Below are positions 43,645 to 52,195 of a DNA stretch of 64,000 nucleotides, piece by piece. Origin of the DNA: Clostridia bacterium (GTDB taxonomy: Bacteria > Bacillota > Clostridia > Oscillospirales > CAG-272); NCBI GenBank assembly GCA_017456545.1, contig JAFTJE010000025.1, positions 1-64,000 on the forward strand. The letters run 5' to 3'. Numbering within the stretch: position 1 is the first letter of the stretch; every line of letters begins with the position of its first letter. The notes beneath the pieces are model-generated. The model ran no database searches and was not told the origin of the DNA. It saw only the letters and a program-made list of their open reading frames with translations. A program made the position numbers and the translations under genes.

Positions 43645-45573
43645 TTATTTCTCTACAACAAATACAGGATTTTCGGATACATTTACAACTACATATCCGT
43701 CCTTATATTCAAGGTCGGACTGCTTTCCAAGTACGGACTCAAATACCATTTCAACAAGCTTATACTCGCCCTCAGGTATTCTAAGCTTCATACCCGGAAC
43801 CTTGGTTCCGTCGGAGGTAGTACACCAAATTGCATATTTTGCCTTACCTTCCTTTGTAAGGTACTTGAAAATATTTACATTTTCGTTAGGAGCCTCAAGC
43901 TCACAATCAAAAACAGTATCTCCCAATGTTTCCTTAAGAGTATACACATAGTAGAAGGAGTCCTTCTTATTTCCCTGAATAACATTTCCGGGATTAATTT
44001 CAATGGGGAAGCGTACAAGTCCACTGGAGCCGTACTTACCGACAGCTGTTTCCTCGGGACCGCAGTCACGGGACATGTACATAGCAGCCTTCTCAATGCC
44101 TATAGAACTGAGAAGCAAATATTCACGCACAAGCCACATAGCCTGAACCTGTCTGCCTGTATATTCTGCATATGCATGGGCAGAGGTAGCTGTTCTGTAA
44201 TCCTGGTTTGTATCCCAGCCGAATTCTGTTAGCCAAATCTCCAGCTCGGGGTGATATCTGTCACGCCAGTTTCTTATGGGATCAAAGGCACCTACGATAT
44301 TACCCTCCTCGGGGCTGACACCTACATACACCTTATCATTTGTGTCTCCACGCTCGTCTATGTTAACATTTACATAGTTTGTAAGACCCTTCTTATCCTT
44401 GCTCTTGCCACAGTATCTGTGGGCATTGATAACATCAAAGGGAAGCTTACCGTCCTTACGGTTGTATTTTGCCCAGAATTCCATAGCTCGGAGATAGTTG
44501 AGATTGAGTCCCGCACCACCTGACATTGACATCTTGAAATTGGGGTCTGCCTGCTTTACACCCACATTCTTATACATGCCCTCATGTCCGTCATAGCACA
44601 TACTGAGGAATGCAGCAAGCTCAAAGGGAGAGAAGTAAGGCTCTCTGCCAAGCCATGTTCCGTCAGGCTCGTTAAGAGGCTCAACGGAGGAAAGATATCC
44701 TAAACCTATCTTAGGCGTCTGACCGGGGTCAACCTGAATAAGAGCAGGGTCGATATCCTTATTGTGACCGAATCTTGCAACAAACTGGAAAAGCATAGTT
44801 GCAAAGCTCATATAGTTTTTAGGATCCTTGGAATCACAGGTGTTATCCTTAGGTCCTCTGGAACGGTGACCGGAGATTGTAGGACAAATGTCAATTCCAT
44901 GCTCGGAATGCTTACGGTAAAATTCCTCAAAATCCCAGCCGTTTGCATATCCGGGATTAAATGAGATAGTAGTGTTCTCCATATTAGGACGGCAGGTCCA
45001 GGTCCATGGATGATATTCACGAATATAATTTACTGCACGGCAGATATCGTCTCCGTCATTGATAAAAGCGTTCATACCCACAAAGCCATCCATATTGGTT
45101 TTTCCGTGAGGCTTTCTTTCCGGTATGATTTTTTCATCATCCTTTACCTTGTAGCCGTAAATAACAATCTCGCTTGGTGCGTTATTGTTGTTGAATGTAA
45201 AATTAATGTACTGTGTCTCAGCTTCTGCCTTGAATCCACACCATTTCTGCATCTCGGGAGTAAAGCTCTTATCAAACTCCCAGGAAAAGGGTGTACCCAT
45301 CCTTACATTTGCCGGATGAGCACCGAATTCATTATAAAGGAAAATATCTGTAATCTGATATATTCCATCAAGCTCTACTGTGAATGAAAGATCTGTTTCG
45401 CCTATCCACCAGTGGTCGAATCTACGGTGAATCTTCGGATTTTCGCCAATAACTCCGTAAAGGGGGTCTCCGTCGTTGTCAAACTCGCAAAAGAAATTTG
45501 ACACTCTTTCAATGCCCATGTCATTAATGATCATATCCTCTGTTACACGGATCTTTTGTGGGGTACTGTTCAT
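43645..45573 (-). CDS. Cytoplasmic clan GH-A-like glycosidase, paralogue B
   Basis: The 642-residue protein is collinear with paralogue A, residue for residue over most of its length. It has the same N-terminal beta domain (HWWIGETDLSFTVELDGIY), likely acid E302 in PLNEPDGTW and likely nucleophile E450 in IWLTEFGWDTN. The NEPNG to NEPDG change and different loops suggest a shifted specificity after duplication. No signal peptide. AAGGAG lies before ATG 45573. It is the first gene of the minus-strand pair, driven by a promoter at 45631-45659, with paralogue A 60 bp downstream. Confidence 0.75.
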   Translation of the reverse strand: MNSTPQKIRVTEDMIINDMGIERVSNFFCEFDNDGDPLYGVIGENPKIHRRFDHWWIGETDLSFTVELDGIYQITDIFLYNEFGAHPANVRMGTPFSWEFDKSFTPEMQKWCGFKAEAETQYINFTFNNNNAPSEIVIYGYKVKDDEKIIPERKPHGKTNMDGFVGMNAFINDGDDICRAVNYIREYHPWTWTCRPNMENTTISFNPGYANGWDFEEFYRKHSEHGIDICPTISGHRSRGPKDNTCDSKDPKNYMSFATMLFQFVARFGHNKDIDPALIQVDPGQTPKIGLGYLSSVEPLNEPDGTWLGREPYFSPFELAAFLSMCYDGHEGMYKNVGVKQADPNFKMSMSGGAGLNLNYLRAMEFWAKYNRKDGKLPFDVINAHRYCGKSKDKKGLTNYVNVNIDERGDTNDKVYVGVSPEEGNIVGAFDPIRNWRDRYHPELEIWLTEFGWDTNQDYRTATSAHAYAEYTGRQVQAMWLVREYLLLSSIGIEKAAMYMSRDCGPEETAVGKYGSSGLVRFPIEINPGNVIQGNKKDSFYYVYTLKETLGDTVFDCELEAPNENVNIFKYLTKEGKAKYAIWCTTSDGTKVPGMKLRIPEGEYKLVEMVFESVLGKQSDLEYKDGYVVVNVSENPVFVVEK

Positions 45574-45593
45574 TTTTTATTCTCCTTGTTCTT

Positions 45594-45621
45594 GTTGGTT
45601 TTACTGTCAAAATAAACCAAC
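45594..45621 (-). promoter_or_regulatory. Inverted repeat in leader of GH-A-like pair
   Basis: GTTGGTTT (45594-45601) and AAACCAAC (45614-45621) are perfect 8-bp arms 12 bases apart. The repeat lies just downstream of the predicted transcription start, where a bound repressor would block the pair; an RNA hairpin near the ribosome site is the other possibility. Confidence 0.5.
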
Positions 45622-45630
45622 CTACTATGA

Positions 45631-45659
45631 AGTATATATTTTTATAAAGTAAAAGTCAA
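45631..45659 (-). promoter_or_regulatory. Promoter for the minus-strand GH-A-like pair
   Basis: On the minus strand TTGACT (45654-45659) and TATACT (45631-45636) with a 17-base spacer. Confidence 0.72.
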
Positions 45660-45771
45660 TACCTTTGATGAAAATAATTGGTAATTATCCACTATAAAAA
45701 TATGCTCAACAGACAAAATATTGTATTTTTTGATAAAAAAACCTTCAGCACTTAAAAAAAAATTATTTTTA

Positions 45772-45800
45772 TTGACTTACAATTAAAATTGTAGTATAAT
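45772..45800 (+). promoter_or_regulatory. Promoter with embedded operator for GT2 gene
   Basis: TTGACT at 45772-45777 and TATAAT at 45795-45800 are 17 bases apart. The spacer contains TACAATT-AA-AATTGTA (45778-45793), a perfect inverted repeat with 7-bp arms. A protein bound there would exclude RNA polymerase. Confidence 0.72.
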
Positions 45801-45921
45801 TTACTTAATATAAAAGATTTATATAAGAGCAACCGTATTTTACTTATACATCTGACCTTCTATCGTTTCGGTTGCGAATAATATACTTAAGTTAATGCGA
45901 GCTTTCGCATGGAGGATAAAA
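45801..45921 (+). promoter_or_regulatory. Structured 5' leader of GT2 gene
   Basis: The ~110-base leader holds two possible hairpins: GCAACCG (45829-45835) with CGGTTGC (45869-45875), and ATGCGA (45895-45900) with TCGCAT (45905-45910). The second ends one base before the GGAGG ribosome site at 45911-45915, so its folding could affect translation. I do not recognise a known riboswitch class. Confidence 0.4.
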
Positions 45922-47232
45922 ATGGCTGATATTATTTGGAGCAGTGTCGACACTGCCAACAAGGTTATCGGTATACTGTTCATGGCATTTTATGCATACC
46001 AGATACTTTTTATTTTGGTTCCCATATTCATAAGAAAAGCAAAGCACAGTGAAAAGCCCTTAAGACGATATGGCGTACTTATTTCCGCCCGTAATGAAGA
46101 GATTGTTATCAGAAATCTCATAGAGAGCCTTAAGGCACAGACATACAGCCCCGAGCATATCCACATCTTTGTGGTAGCTGATAACTGTAATGACAAAACA
46201 GCGGAAATCGCAAGAGATGCGGGAGCCGAGGTTTATGAGAGATTCAATACCGAAAGAGTCGGTAAGGGCTACGCTATGGAATTCCTTTACGACAGGATAG
46301 TTGAAAAATACGGTGATACATACTTTGACGCTTATGCTATATTTGATGCGGACAATGTGGTTGACCCTAAGTTCTTTGAGGAAATGAACAAGGTATTTTC
46401 AGACAAATATCCCGTTGTTACCTGCTACCGTAACTCCAAAAACTACGGTGATAACTGGGTAAGTGCCGGATATGCACTTTGGTTCCTCCGTGAATCCCAG
46501 TATCTTAACAGATGCCGTATGCGTTGTCATACAACTGCTGCCGTTTCCGGTACCGGCTTTGTGTTCGATTCCGCAATCATGCGTGAAACAGGGGGATGGA
46601 AATTCTTTCTTCTTACCGAGGATATTGAATTTACCAACTACAATGTATTAAAGGGCAGAAAGATAGGCTATGCCGATGATGCTGTAATATATGATGAGCA
46701 GCCTACAAAGTTTTCCCAATCCTGCCATCAGAGAATGCGTTGGGCAAGGGGCTACATACAGGTAATGGGAAAATTCGGACTTAAGCTTGTGCGTGGTATT
46801 TTTTCAAAGAAATGTACCTCATGCTTTGATATGTCCTGTACAATCCTTCCTGCACTTGTGCTGAGCATTCTTTCTGTGGTTATTAACTTCATAGCAGGTG
46901 TCACATTGGCTATAATGGGCGAAAACATAGTGCCTCTCCTTATTTCCTTTGCCGAGACTGTGGCGGGAATGTATGCACTTATGTTTGTGCTGGGTGCAAT
47001 AACCACTGTTACGGAATGGAAAAAGATCCATTGCTCGGTTTTCAAAAAGATATTGTATGTATTTACATTCCCAATATTTATGATAAGCTATGTTCCCGTA
47101 ACAATGGCTGCTCTCTTTGCTAAAAACGAGTGGAAGCCCATTGTACACACAAAATCAAAAAGCCTTGATGAAATTACTGCCGGAAGGAACAAAGCCGAGG
47201 TAAAGCTGCTTGAAGAAAAAAAGGATGAGTAA
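45922..47232 (+). CDS. Processive-type GT2 glycosyltransferase (membrane)
   Basis: The 436-residue membrane protein has an N-terminal helix (about 13-37), a GT2 catalytic domain, and three helices at the C-terminal end (about 300-385). All signature motifs are present: DxD-type FDADN at 141-145, TED at 232-234 and QxxRW as QRMRW at 270-274. These are typical of inverting enzymes that extend beta-linked polysaccharides such as glucans or N-acetylglucosamine polymers. Export-partner genes are not adjacent, so the product is uncertain. GGAGG six bases upstream selects ATG 45922; the frame from 45895 starts inside the leader hairpin. Control by the promoter palindrome and leader is likely. Confidence 0.85.
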   Translation: MADIIWSSVDTANKVIGILFMAFYAYQILFILVPIFIRKAKHSEKPLRRYGVLISARNEEIVIRNLIESLKAQTYSPEHIHIFVVADNCNDKTAEIARDAGAEVYERFNTERVGKGYAMEFLYDRIVEKYGDTYFDAYAIFDADNVVDPKFFEEMNKVFSDKYPVVTCYRNSKNYGDNWVSAGYALWFLRESQYLNRCRMRCHTTAAVSGTGFVFDSAIMRETGGWKFFLLTEDIEFTNYNVLKGRKIGYADDAVIYDEQPTKFSQSCHQRMRWARGYIQVMGKFGLKLVRGIFSKKCTSCFDMSCTILPALVLSILSVVINFIAGVTLAIMGENIVPLLISFAETVAGMYALMFVLGAITTVTEWKKIHCSVFKKILYVFTFPIFMISYVPVTMAALFAKNEWKPIVHTKSKSLDEITAGRNKAEVKLLEEKKDE

Positions 47233-47238
47233 ATATTG

Positions 47239-47272
47239 AATAAGCAGGATTATTTCCTGCTTATTTGATTTT
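47239..47272 (+). terminator. Terminator after GT2 gene
   Basis: AATAAGCAGGA and TCCTGCTTATT form an 11-bp stem with a 5-base loop, followed by T-rich sequence. Confidence 0.82.
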
Positions 47273-47315
47273 AACAGTTTTTTGTTCAAAAAGCATTTTA
47301 TAATATAAAAAATAC

Positions 47316-47344
47316 TTGCACATCAAATAAAGATATGATAAAAT
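47316..47344 (+). promoter_or_regulatory. Promoter for lepA-hemW operon
   Basis: TTGCAC at 47316-47321 and TAAAAT at 47339-47344 with a 17-base spacer. Confidence 0.6.
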
Positions 47345-47377
47345 TACTGTGAAATCAGTTCCGAAAGGATTTATATA

Positions 47378-49195
47378 ATGAACGAAAAGCAGAAAAGAAT
47401 TAGGAATTTTTCCATTATTGCACATATTGACCACGGTAAATCAACTCTTGCCGACCGTATTTTGGAATACTCCAATGCTGTTTCCAAGCGTGAAATGGAG
47501 GAGCAGCTCCTTGACAATATGGATTTGGAGAGAGAAAGAGGTATTACCATCAAGGCAAGAGCTGTAAGAATAAACTACACCCACAAGGACGGTGAGGAAT
47601 ATGTACTTAACCTTATCGATACTCCCGGCCATGTTGACTTCAATTATGAGGTATCCCGTTCGCTAAATGCCTGTGAAGGTGCTCTTTTGGTAGTGGATTC
47701 CACACAGGGTATAGAGGCACAGACGCTTGCAAATGCTTATCTTGCTGTTGACTGTGACCTTGAAATTGTGCCCGTTATAAACAAGATAGATCTCCCCAGT
47801 GCGGATGTGGACAGGGTGAGAAAGGAAATAGAGGATGTTATCGGTATAGTTGCAGAGGACTGTCCTGCAGTCTCTGCGAAGGTTGGACTTAATATTGATA
47901 CAGTTCTTGACGCCATAGTGGAAAACATCCCTGCTCCGAAGGGAGATGAAAACGCCCCTCTTAAATGTCTTATATTCGACTCCCATTACAATGCTTATCT
48001 CGGTGTTGTGGTTTATGTGCGTGTTGTTGATGGCACATTAAGGGCAGGAGATAAAATTAAAATGATGAGTTCCGGTGCAATCTATGATGTTGTCGAGGTA
48101 GGCTATCTCAATGCTCTCGGGCTCGAAAGAGGAGAGGAGCTCAAGGCAGGAGAGGTTGGATACATTACAGCAAGTATAAAAACTGTTTCCGAGACTAAGG
48201 TTGGTGATACTGTTACCACGGCGGAAAACGGTGCTACCGAGCCTCTTGACGGCTTTAAGGAGGCTCTTCCCATGGTATTCTCCGGTATATATCCGGCAGA
48301 CGGAGCAAGATACAATGACCTTCGTGATGCTCTTGAAAAGCTCAAGCTTAACGATGCCGCACTTTCCTTTGAGGCAGAGACATCCATTGCCCTCGGCTTC
48401 GGCTTCCGTTGTGGCTTTCTCGGACTTCTGCATATGGAAATTATACAGGAAAGACTGGAAAGAGAATTCAATCTTGACCTTATTACAACAGCTCCAAGCG
48501 TTATTTACAAGATAGATAAAACCAATGGAGAGACCGTATTTATAGACAATCCCTCCAACTATCCTCCTACAGATACCATAGCCAAGGCGTATGAGCCCAC
48601 TGTCAGGGCAAATATTATTACTCCTACAGAATTTGTCGGTGGTATTATGGACCTTTGTCAGGACCGTAGAGGCGTATTCAAGGATATGAAATATCTTGAT
48701 GCTACCCGAGTGGAGCTACACTATATTCTCCCCTTAAATGAAATAGTATATGACTTCTTTGATGCACTCAAAAGCAGAAGCCGTGGATATGCATCTCTTG
48801 ACTATGAATTTGCCGACTATGAGGAAAGCAGTCTTGTTAAGCTTGATTTCCTACTCAACGGTGAGGTTGTCGATGCCCTTACATTTATAGTACACTCCGA
48901 AAAAGCATATGCAAGAGCAAGAAAGATAGCTGAAAAGCTTAAGGATAATATTTCCCGTCAGCTTTTTGAAATTCCGATACAGGCAGCCATCGGCTCTAAA
49001 ATTATAGCAAGAGAAACTGTCAGAGCCCTCCGTAAGGATGTACTTGCGAAGTGCTACGGCGGTGATATTACCCGTAAAAAGAAGCTCCTTGAAAAGCAGA
49101 AGGAAGGAAAGAAGAAGATGCGTCGTCTTGGCTCTGTGGAGGTTACTCCCGAGGCATTTATGGCTGTTCTTAAGCTGGATGATAGCGAGAAATGA
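47378..49195 (+). CDS. lepA: Elongation factor 4 (LepA GTPase)
   Basis: The 605-residue translational GTPase has the EF-G-like domain order with the LepA-specific C-terminal domain. G-domain motifs are [13 protein letters not shown] near residues 15-27, [15 protein letters not shown] and NKIDLPSAD. The C-terminal region has [15 protein letters not shown], typical of LepA. It acts on ribosomes during translation, likely in assembly or stress recovery. An AAAGGAT ribosome site precedes ATG 47378. The stop overlaps the hemW start by four bases (ATGA), the conserved lepA-hemW arrangement of Firmicutes. Confidence 0.97.
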   Translation: MNEKQKRIRNFSIIAHIDHGKSTLADRILEYSNAVSKREMEEQLLDNMDLERERGITIKARAVRINYTHKDGEEYVLNLIDTPGHVDFNYEVSRSLNACEGALLVVDSTQGIEAQTLANAYLAVDCDLEIVPVINKIDLPSADVDRVRKEIEDVIGIVAEDCPAVSAKVGLNIDTVLDAIVENIPAPKGDENAPLKCLIFDSHYNAYLGVVVYVRVVDGTLRAGDKIKMMSSGAIYDVVEVGYLNALGLERGEELKAGEVGYITASIKTVSETKVGDTVTTAENGATEPLDGFKEALPMVFSGIYPADGARYNDLRDALEKLKLNDAALSFEAETSIALGFGFRCGFLGLLHMEIIQERLEREFNLDLITTAPSVIYKIDKTNGETVFIDNPSNYPPTDTIAKAYEPTVRANIITPTEFVGGIMDLCQDRRGVFKDMKYLDATRVELHYILPLNEIVYDFFDALKSRSRGYASLDYEFADYEESSLVKLDFLLNGEVVDALTFIVHSEKAYARARKIAEKLKDNISRQLFEIPIQAAIGSKIIARETVRALRKDVLAKCYGGDITRKKKLLEKQKEGKKKMRRLGSVEVTPEAFMAVLKLDDSEK

Positions 49196-50337
49196 AAGAC
49201 TTAGGATTATATATCCATATCCCCTTTTGCGTAAAGAAGTGTAATTATTGTGATTTCTATTCCCTCGGTTGCGTAGCAGACGAGGGAATAGAACGCTATA
49301 TAGACTGTCTTTGTCTGCATATAGGAATGGAGGGTAAAAATTATAGCAATAGAAGGGTTGACTCTGTTTTTTTCGGTGGGGGTACACCATCAATTCTCAG
49401 CGTGGAGCAGATAAAAAAAATACTCAATGCAATAAGGCACAGCTTTCATCTTACCGAAGACTGTGAAATTACAATCGAAGCAAATCCCGGTACGCTGACA
49501 GAGGAAAAGGCTGAATCGTACAAATCCCTCGGCATTAACAGAGTGAGCATAGGTCTGCAGTCTGCATCGGACAGTGAGCTTAGGATGCTTGGCAGAATAC
49601 ATACCTTTGAGGATTTTCAGGAAAGCTACAGGCTTCTGTCATTAGCCGGAATCGACAATATAAGCGTTGATATAATGTACGCCTTACCTAATCAGAAAAC
49701 CGATGATTTTATAAAAACCGTTGACAAAGTGTGTGAATTTTCTCCCGAGCATATCTCTGCATACTGTCTTAAAATAGAGGAAAACACTTACTTTTACAAA
49801 ATAAAGGATACACTTTCTCTCCCTGATGAGGATGAGCAATATAAAATGTACATTTCCCTATGCGACAGGCTCGAAAAAATGGGATATGAGCAGTATGAGA
49901 TAAGCAATTTTGCAAAGTCGGGTAAAAGAAGCAAGCACAATATGAAATATTGGTTATCCCTGGACTATCTGGGATTCGGTCCGGCATCCCACTCCTGTAT
50001 TGAAGGTGGGCGTTATTCCTACAGCGAAAGCATAGAGGAATATGAAAAGTCCTTAGAAGATGGGAATGAACCAAAAAAAATACCCGAGGCTGATACCCCT
50101 CTTACCAGGGATGAGATAATTGACGAATTTGTAATGCTCCGGCTTCGCCTGTCTGATGGGGTTAATGTAAAGGAGTTTGAAGAACGGTTTGAGATAAGCT
50201 TTGAAAACCGTTACAAAAAAATTTCAATGTACGAAAAAAGCGGATACATATGCAAAAAAAACGGAGCATATGCCTTCACTCCAAAGGGATTTTTTGTAAG
50301 CAATTACATTCTTTCCGATATTTTAGAAAGCATATAA
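49192..50337 (+). CDS. hemW: Radical SAM haem chaperone HemW
   Basis: The 381-residue radical SAM protein has the [4Fe-4S] cluster cysteines C13, C17 and C20 in [12 protein letters not shown] and the family's GGGTPS and IEANPGT stretches. HemW was once annotated as oxygen-independent coproporphyrinogen oxidase but is now regarded as a haem chaperone. The Cys loop CNYCDF lacks the extra fourth Cys of true HemN enzymes, supporting HemW. It overlaps lepA by four bases, so translation is coupled, and is closed by a strong terminator. Confidence 0.94.
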   Translation: MKDLGLYIHIPFCVKKCNYCDFYSLGCVADEGIERYIDCLCLHIGMEGKNYSNRRVDSVFFGGGTPSILSVEQIKKILNAIRHSFHLTEDCEITIEANPGTLTEEKAESYKSLGINRVSIGLQSASDSELRMLGRIHTFEDFQESYRLLSLAGIDNISVDIMYALPNQKTDDFIKTVDKVCEFSPEHISAYCLKIEENTYFYKIKDTLSLPDEDEQYKMYISLCDRLEKMGYEQYEISNFAKSGKRSKHNMKYWLSLDYLGFGPASHSCIEGGRYSYSESIEEYEKSLEDGNEPKKIPEADTPLTRDEIIDEFVMLRLRLSDGVNVKEFEERFEISFENRYKKISMYEKSGYICKKNGAYAFTPKGFFVSNYILSDILESI

Positions 50338-50372
50338 AAAGAACTAAACGGACTGTTTAGTTCTTTTTTCTG
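50338..50372 (+). terminator. Terminator after hemW
   Basis: AAAGAACTAAAC and GTTTAGTTCTTTTTT form a 12-bp stem with a 5-base loop and strong T run. Confidence 0.9.
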
Positions 50373-50404
50373 TTTGTTTTTGTTGCGTAATGGGAATTTT
50401 TATA

Positions 50405-51064
50405 CTATAAAAGCTCAAATTGCTTTTTATTGCTTTTTATGACACCCATATCACGGAGCTTACTTATTTCCGCTGACAGTCCACTGCGTTCTACCTCAAG
50501 ATAATCAGCCAGCTCCTGACGGTCAAAGGGAATTGAAAATCGGCTGGAGCCCTGTCTTTCTGCCTCCATCATAAGATAAGTCATCAGCTTTTCCCTTGTG
50601 GAACGCTTTGATGTTACATCTATTTTCTTATGGAGCATTATATTTTTTACAGCTAAATTTCTCATCAGATTAAAAATCATCTGCTGATGAAACAAACAGT
50701 TATTGGAACAGGAATGTAAAATTCTTCCACAGTCTATAAGCATTATTTCCGATGGCTCATTTGCAACTATGGAAACGGGAATGGACTCTGCTCCCGCACA
50801 GGAATACTCCTCTCCTATAAGCTCCGAGGTACTGATGGCAGATACTATACTTCTGTTGCCGTAATAATCTGTTTTTATTATCTGTGCCGAGCCCGAAAGG
50901 AGTATCCCTACATACCTTGCGGGACTACCCTCTGAAAATATAGTATACTTCTTATCAAAAGCATTTACCCTTGCACCAAGGCAGGAAAGTAAAGCAGCAA
51001 GATCATTATCATTTATTCCGTCAAATAGGGGACATTTTCTTAAAATATTAAAATATTTTTTCAA
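50405..51064 (-). CDS. Crp/Fnr-family transcriptional regulator
   Basis: The 219-residue protein has an N-terminal cyclic-nucleotide-binding-like beta-roll (residues ~10-125; FDKKYTIFSEGSPARYVGILLSG) and a long dimer helix. The C-terminal winged helix (~150-219; QELADYLEVERSGLSAEISKLRDMGVI) binds DNA. It has several Cys in the effector domain (C12, C28 and a CGRILHSCSNNC stretch), compatible with redox or haem/Fe-S sensing, but no standard FNR cluster motif. It is transcribed divergently from a D-lactate dehydrogenase. The shared region holds a palindrome likely to be its own site. AAGGAG precedes ATG 51064. Confidence 0.88.
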   Translation of the reverse strand: MKKYFNILRKCPLFDGINDNDLAALLSCLGARVNAFDKKYTIFSEGSPARYVGILLSGSAQIIKTDYYGNRSIVSAISTSELIGEEYSCAGAESIPVSIVANEPSEIMLIDCGRILHSCSNNCLFHQQMIFNLMRNLAVKNIMLHKKIDVTSKRSTREKLMTYLMMEAERQGSSRFSIPFDRQELADYLEVERSGLSAEISKLRDMGVIKSNKKQFELL

Positions 51065-51077
51065 TTTTTACTCCTTT

Positions 51078-51093
51078 TGTTGAAAATTCAACA
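51078..51093. promoter_or_regulatory. Crp/Fnr-type palindrome at -41.5 of ldh
   Basis: TGTTGAA-AA-TTCAACA is a perfect inverted repeat with 7-bp arms. Its centre (51085.5) lies 41.5 bases upstream of the predicted ldh transcription start (51127). That is the usual place for a class II Crp/Fnr activator, and ldh has no good -35 box. For the regulator gene the same site falls in its 5' leader, where binding would repress it. Confidence 0.65.
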
Positions 51094-51107
51094 GAAATTC
51101 TGTATCT

Positions 51108-51136
51108 ATTATATTATAATGTAACCAGAAAAGCAA
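51108..51136 (-). promoter_or_regulatory. Promoter for Crp/Fnr regulator
   Basis: On the minus strand TTGCTT (51131-51136) and TATAAT (51108-51113) with a 17-base spacer; it overlaps the dehydrogenase ribosome site on the other strand. Confidence 0.55.
51115..51120 (+). promoter_or_regulatory. -10 box of activator-dependent ldh promoter
   Basis: TATAAT lies 29 bp before the dehydrogenase start. No acceptable -35 hexamer is found at 16-18 bases, in keeping with activator dependence through the palindrome at 51078-51093. Confidence 0.6.
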
Positions 51137-51148
51137 GGAGGAATGAAT

Positions 51149-52183
51149 ATGAAAATTGCATTTTTTGACGCTAAGCCCTATGACAAGCCCTCATTTGACA
51201 GGTATGGGAAGGAAAATGGCATTGAATTCAAATATTATGAAACCAAGCTCAATGAGGATACTGTGGAGCTTGCCTCGGGATATGACGGTGTATGTGTATT
51301 TGTAAACGATACAGTCAATGCCAATGTGATCGACCGTCTTTGCCAATTAGGCATAAAGGTGGTGGCATTACGCTGTGCAGGCTTTAATAATGTGGATATG
51401 AAATATGCACACGGTAAAATACATATTGTAAGAGTTCCCGCATATTCTCCCTATGCAGTAGCCGAGCATACAATGGCTCTTTTGCTTACATCGGTACGCA
51501 GAATACATAAGGCTTATATCCGTACAAGAGATTTTAATTTCAGCTTGTCGGGGATGACGGGCTTTGACCTCCACGGCAAGACAGTCGGCATAGTAGGAAC
51601 AGGAAAAATAGGAAAGGTGTTTATGGATATTTGCCGAGGCTTTGGTATGAGGGTCCTTGCTTACGATAAGTTCCCGACACCCGGTCTCGACAACGGTGAT
51701 ACTGTAAAATATGTATCTGTGGACTATCTTCTTGCCAACAGTGATATTATTTCTCTTCATTGCCCTCTTACAGAGGATACCTATCACATAATAGATGAGG
51801 ATGCCCTTAATAAATGCAAAAAGGGAGTTATAATTCTTAACACCTCAAGAGGAGCCTTAGTAGATACGGAGGCTCTCCTATCCGCAATAAAATCCCGTAA
51901 GGTAGGGGCAGCGTGCCTGGATGTATATGAGGAGGAATCAGATTTCTTCTTTGAGGACTTCTCTGGACATATTATCGAAGACGATATTCTGGCAAGGCTT
52001 ATTTCCATGCCAAATGTAATAGTAACATCTCATCAGGCATTTCTGACAGAGGAGGCACTGATGAACATAGCAGAAACAACCGTAAAAAATATATCGGACA
52101 TTTTAACAAAAGAGCAATCTCCAAATGAGCTTTGCTATCGCTTTGGCACCACAGAGGATTGCAAGGACGGAAAATGCTTTTGA
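51149..52183 (+). CDS. D-lactate dehydrogenase, redox-linked paralogue
   Basis: The 344-residue enzyme is a close paralogue of the dehydrogenase at 15966, with the same NAD loop (GTGKIG), NTSRGAL arginine, DVYEEE glutamate and TSHQAFLT histidine. It should reduce pyruvate to D-lactate with NADH. It differs by a 20-residue C-terminal extension ending with two cysteines (DCKDGKCF), absent from the other copy. AAGGAGG at 51135-51141 supports ATG 51149 over ATG 51143. It lies opposite a Crp/Fnr regulator and 12 bases before a ferredoxin gene, pointing to induction under redox change. Confidence 0.86.
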   Translation: MKIAFFDAKPYDKPSFDRYGKENGIEFKYYETKLNEDTVELASGYDGVCVFVNDTVNANVIDRLCQLGIKVVALRCAGFNNVDMKYAHGKIHIVRVPAYSPYAVAEHTMALLLTSVRRIHKAYIRTRDFNFSLSGMTGFDLHGKTVGIVGTGKIGKVFMDICRGFGMRVLAYDKFPTPGLDNGDTVKYVSVDYLLANSDIISLHCPLTEDTYHIIDEDALNKCKKGVIILNTSRGALVDTEALLSAIKSRKVGAACLDVYEEESDFFFEDFSGHIIEDDILARLISMPNVIVTSHQAFLTEEALMNIAETTVKNISDILTKEQSPNELCYRFGTTEDCKDGKCF

Positions 52184-52195
52184 CAGGAGGATATT

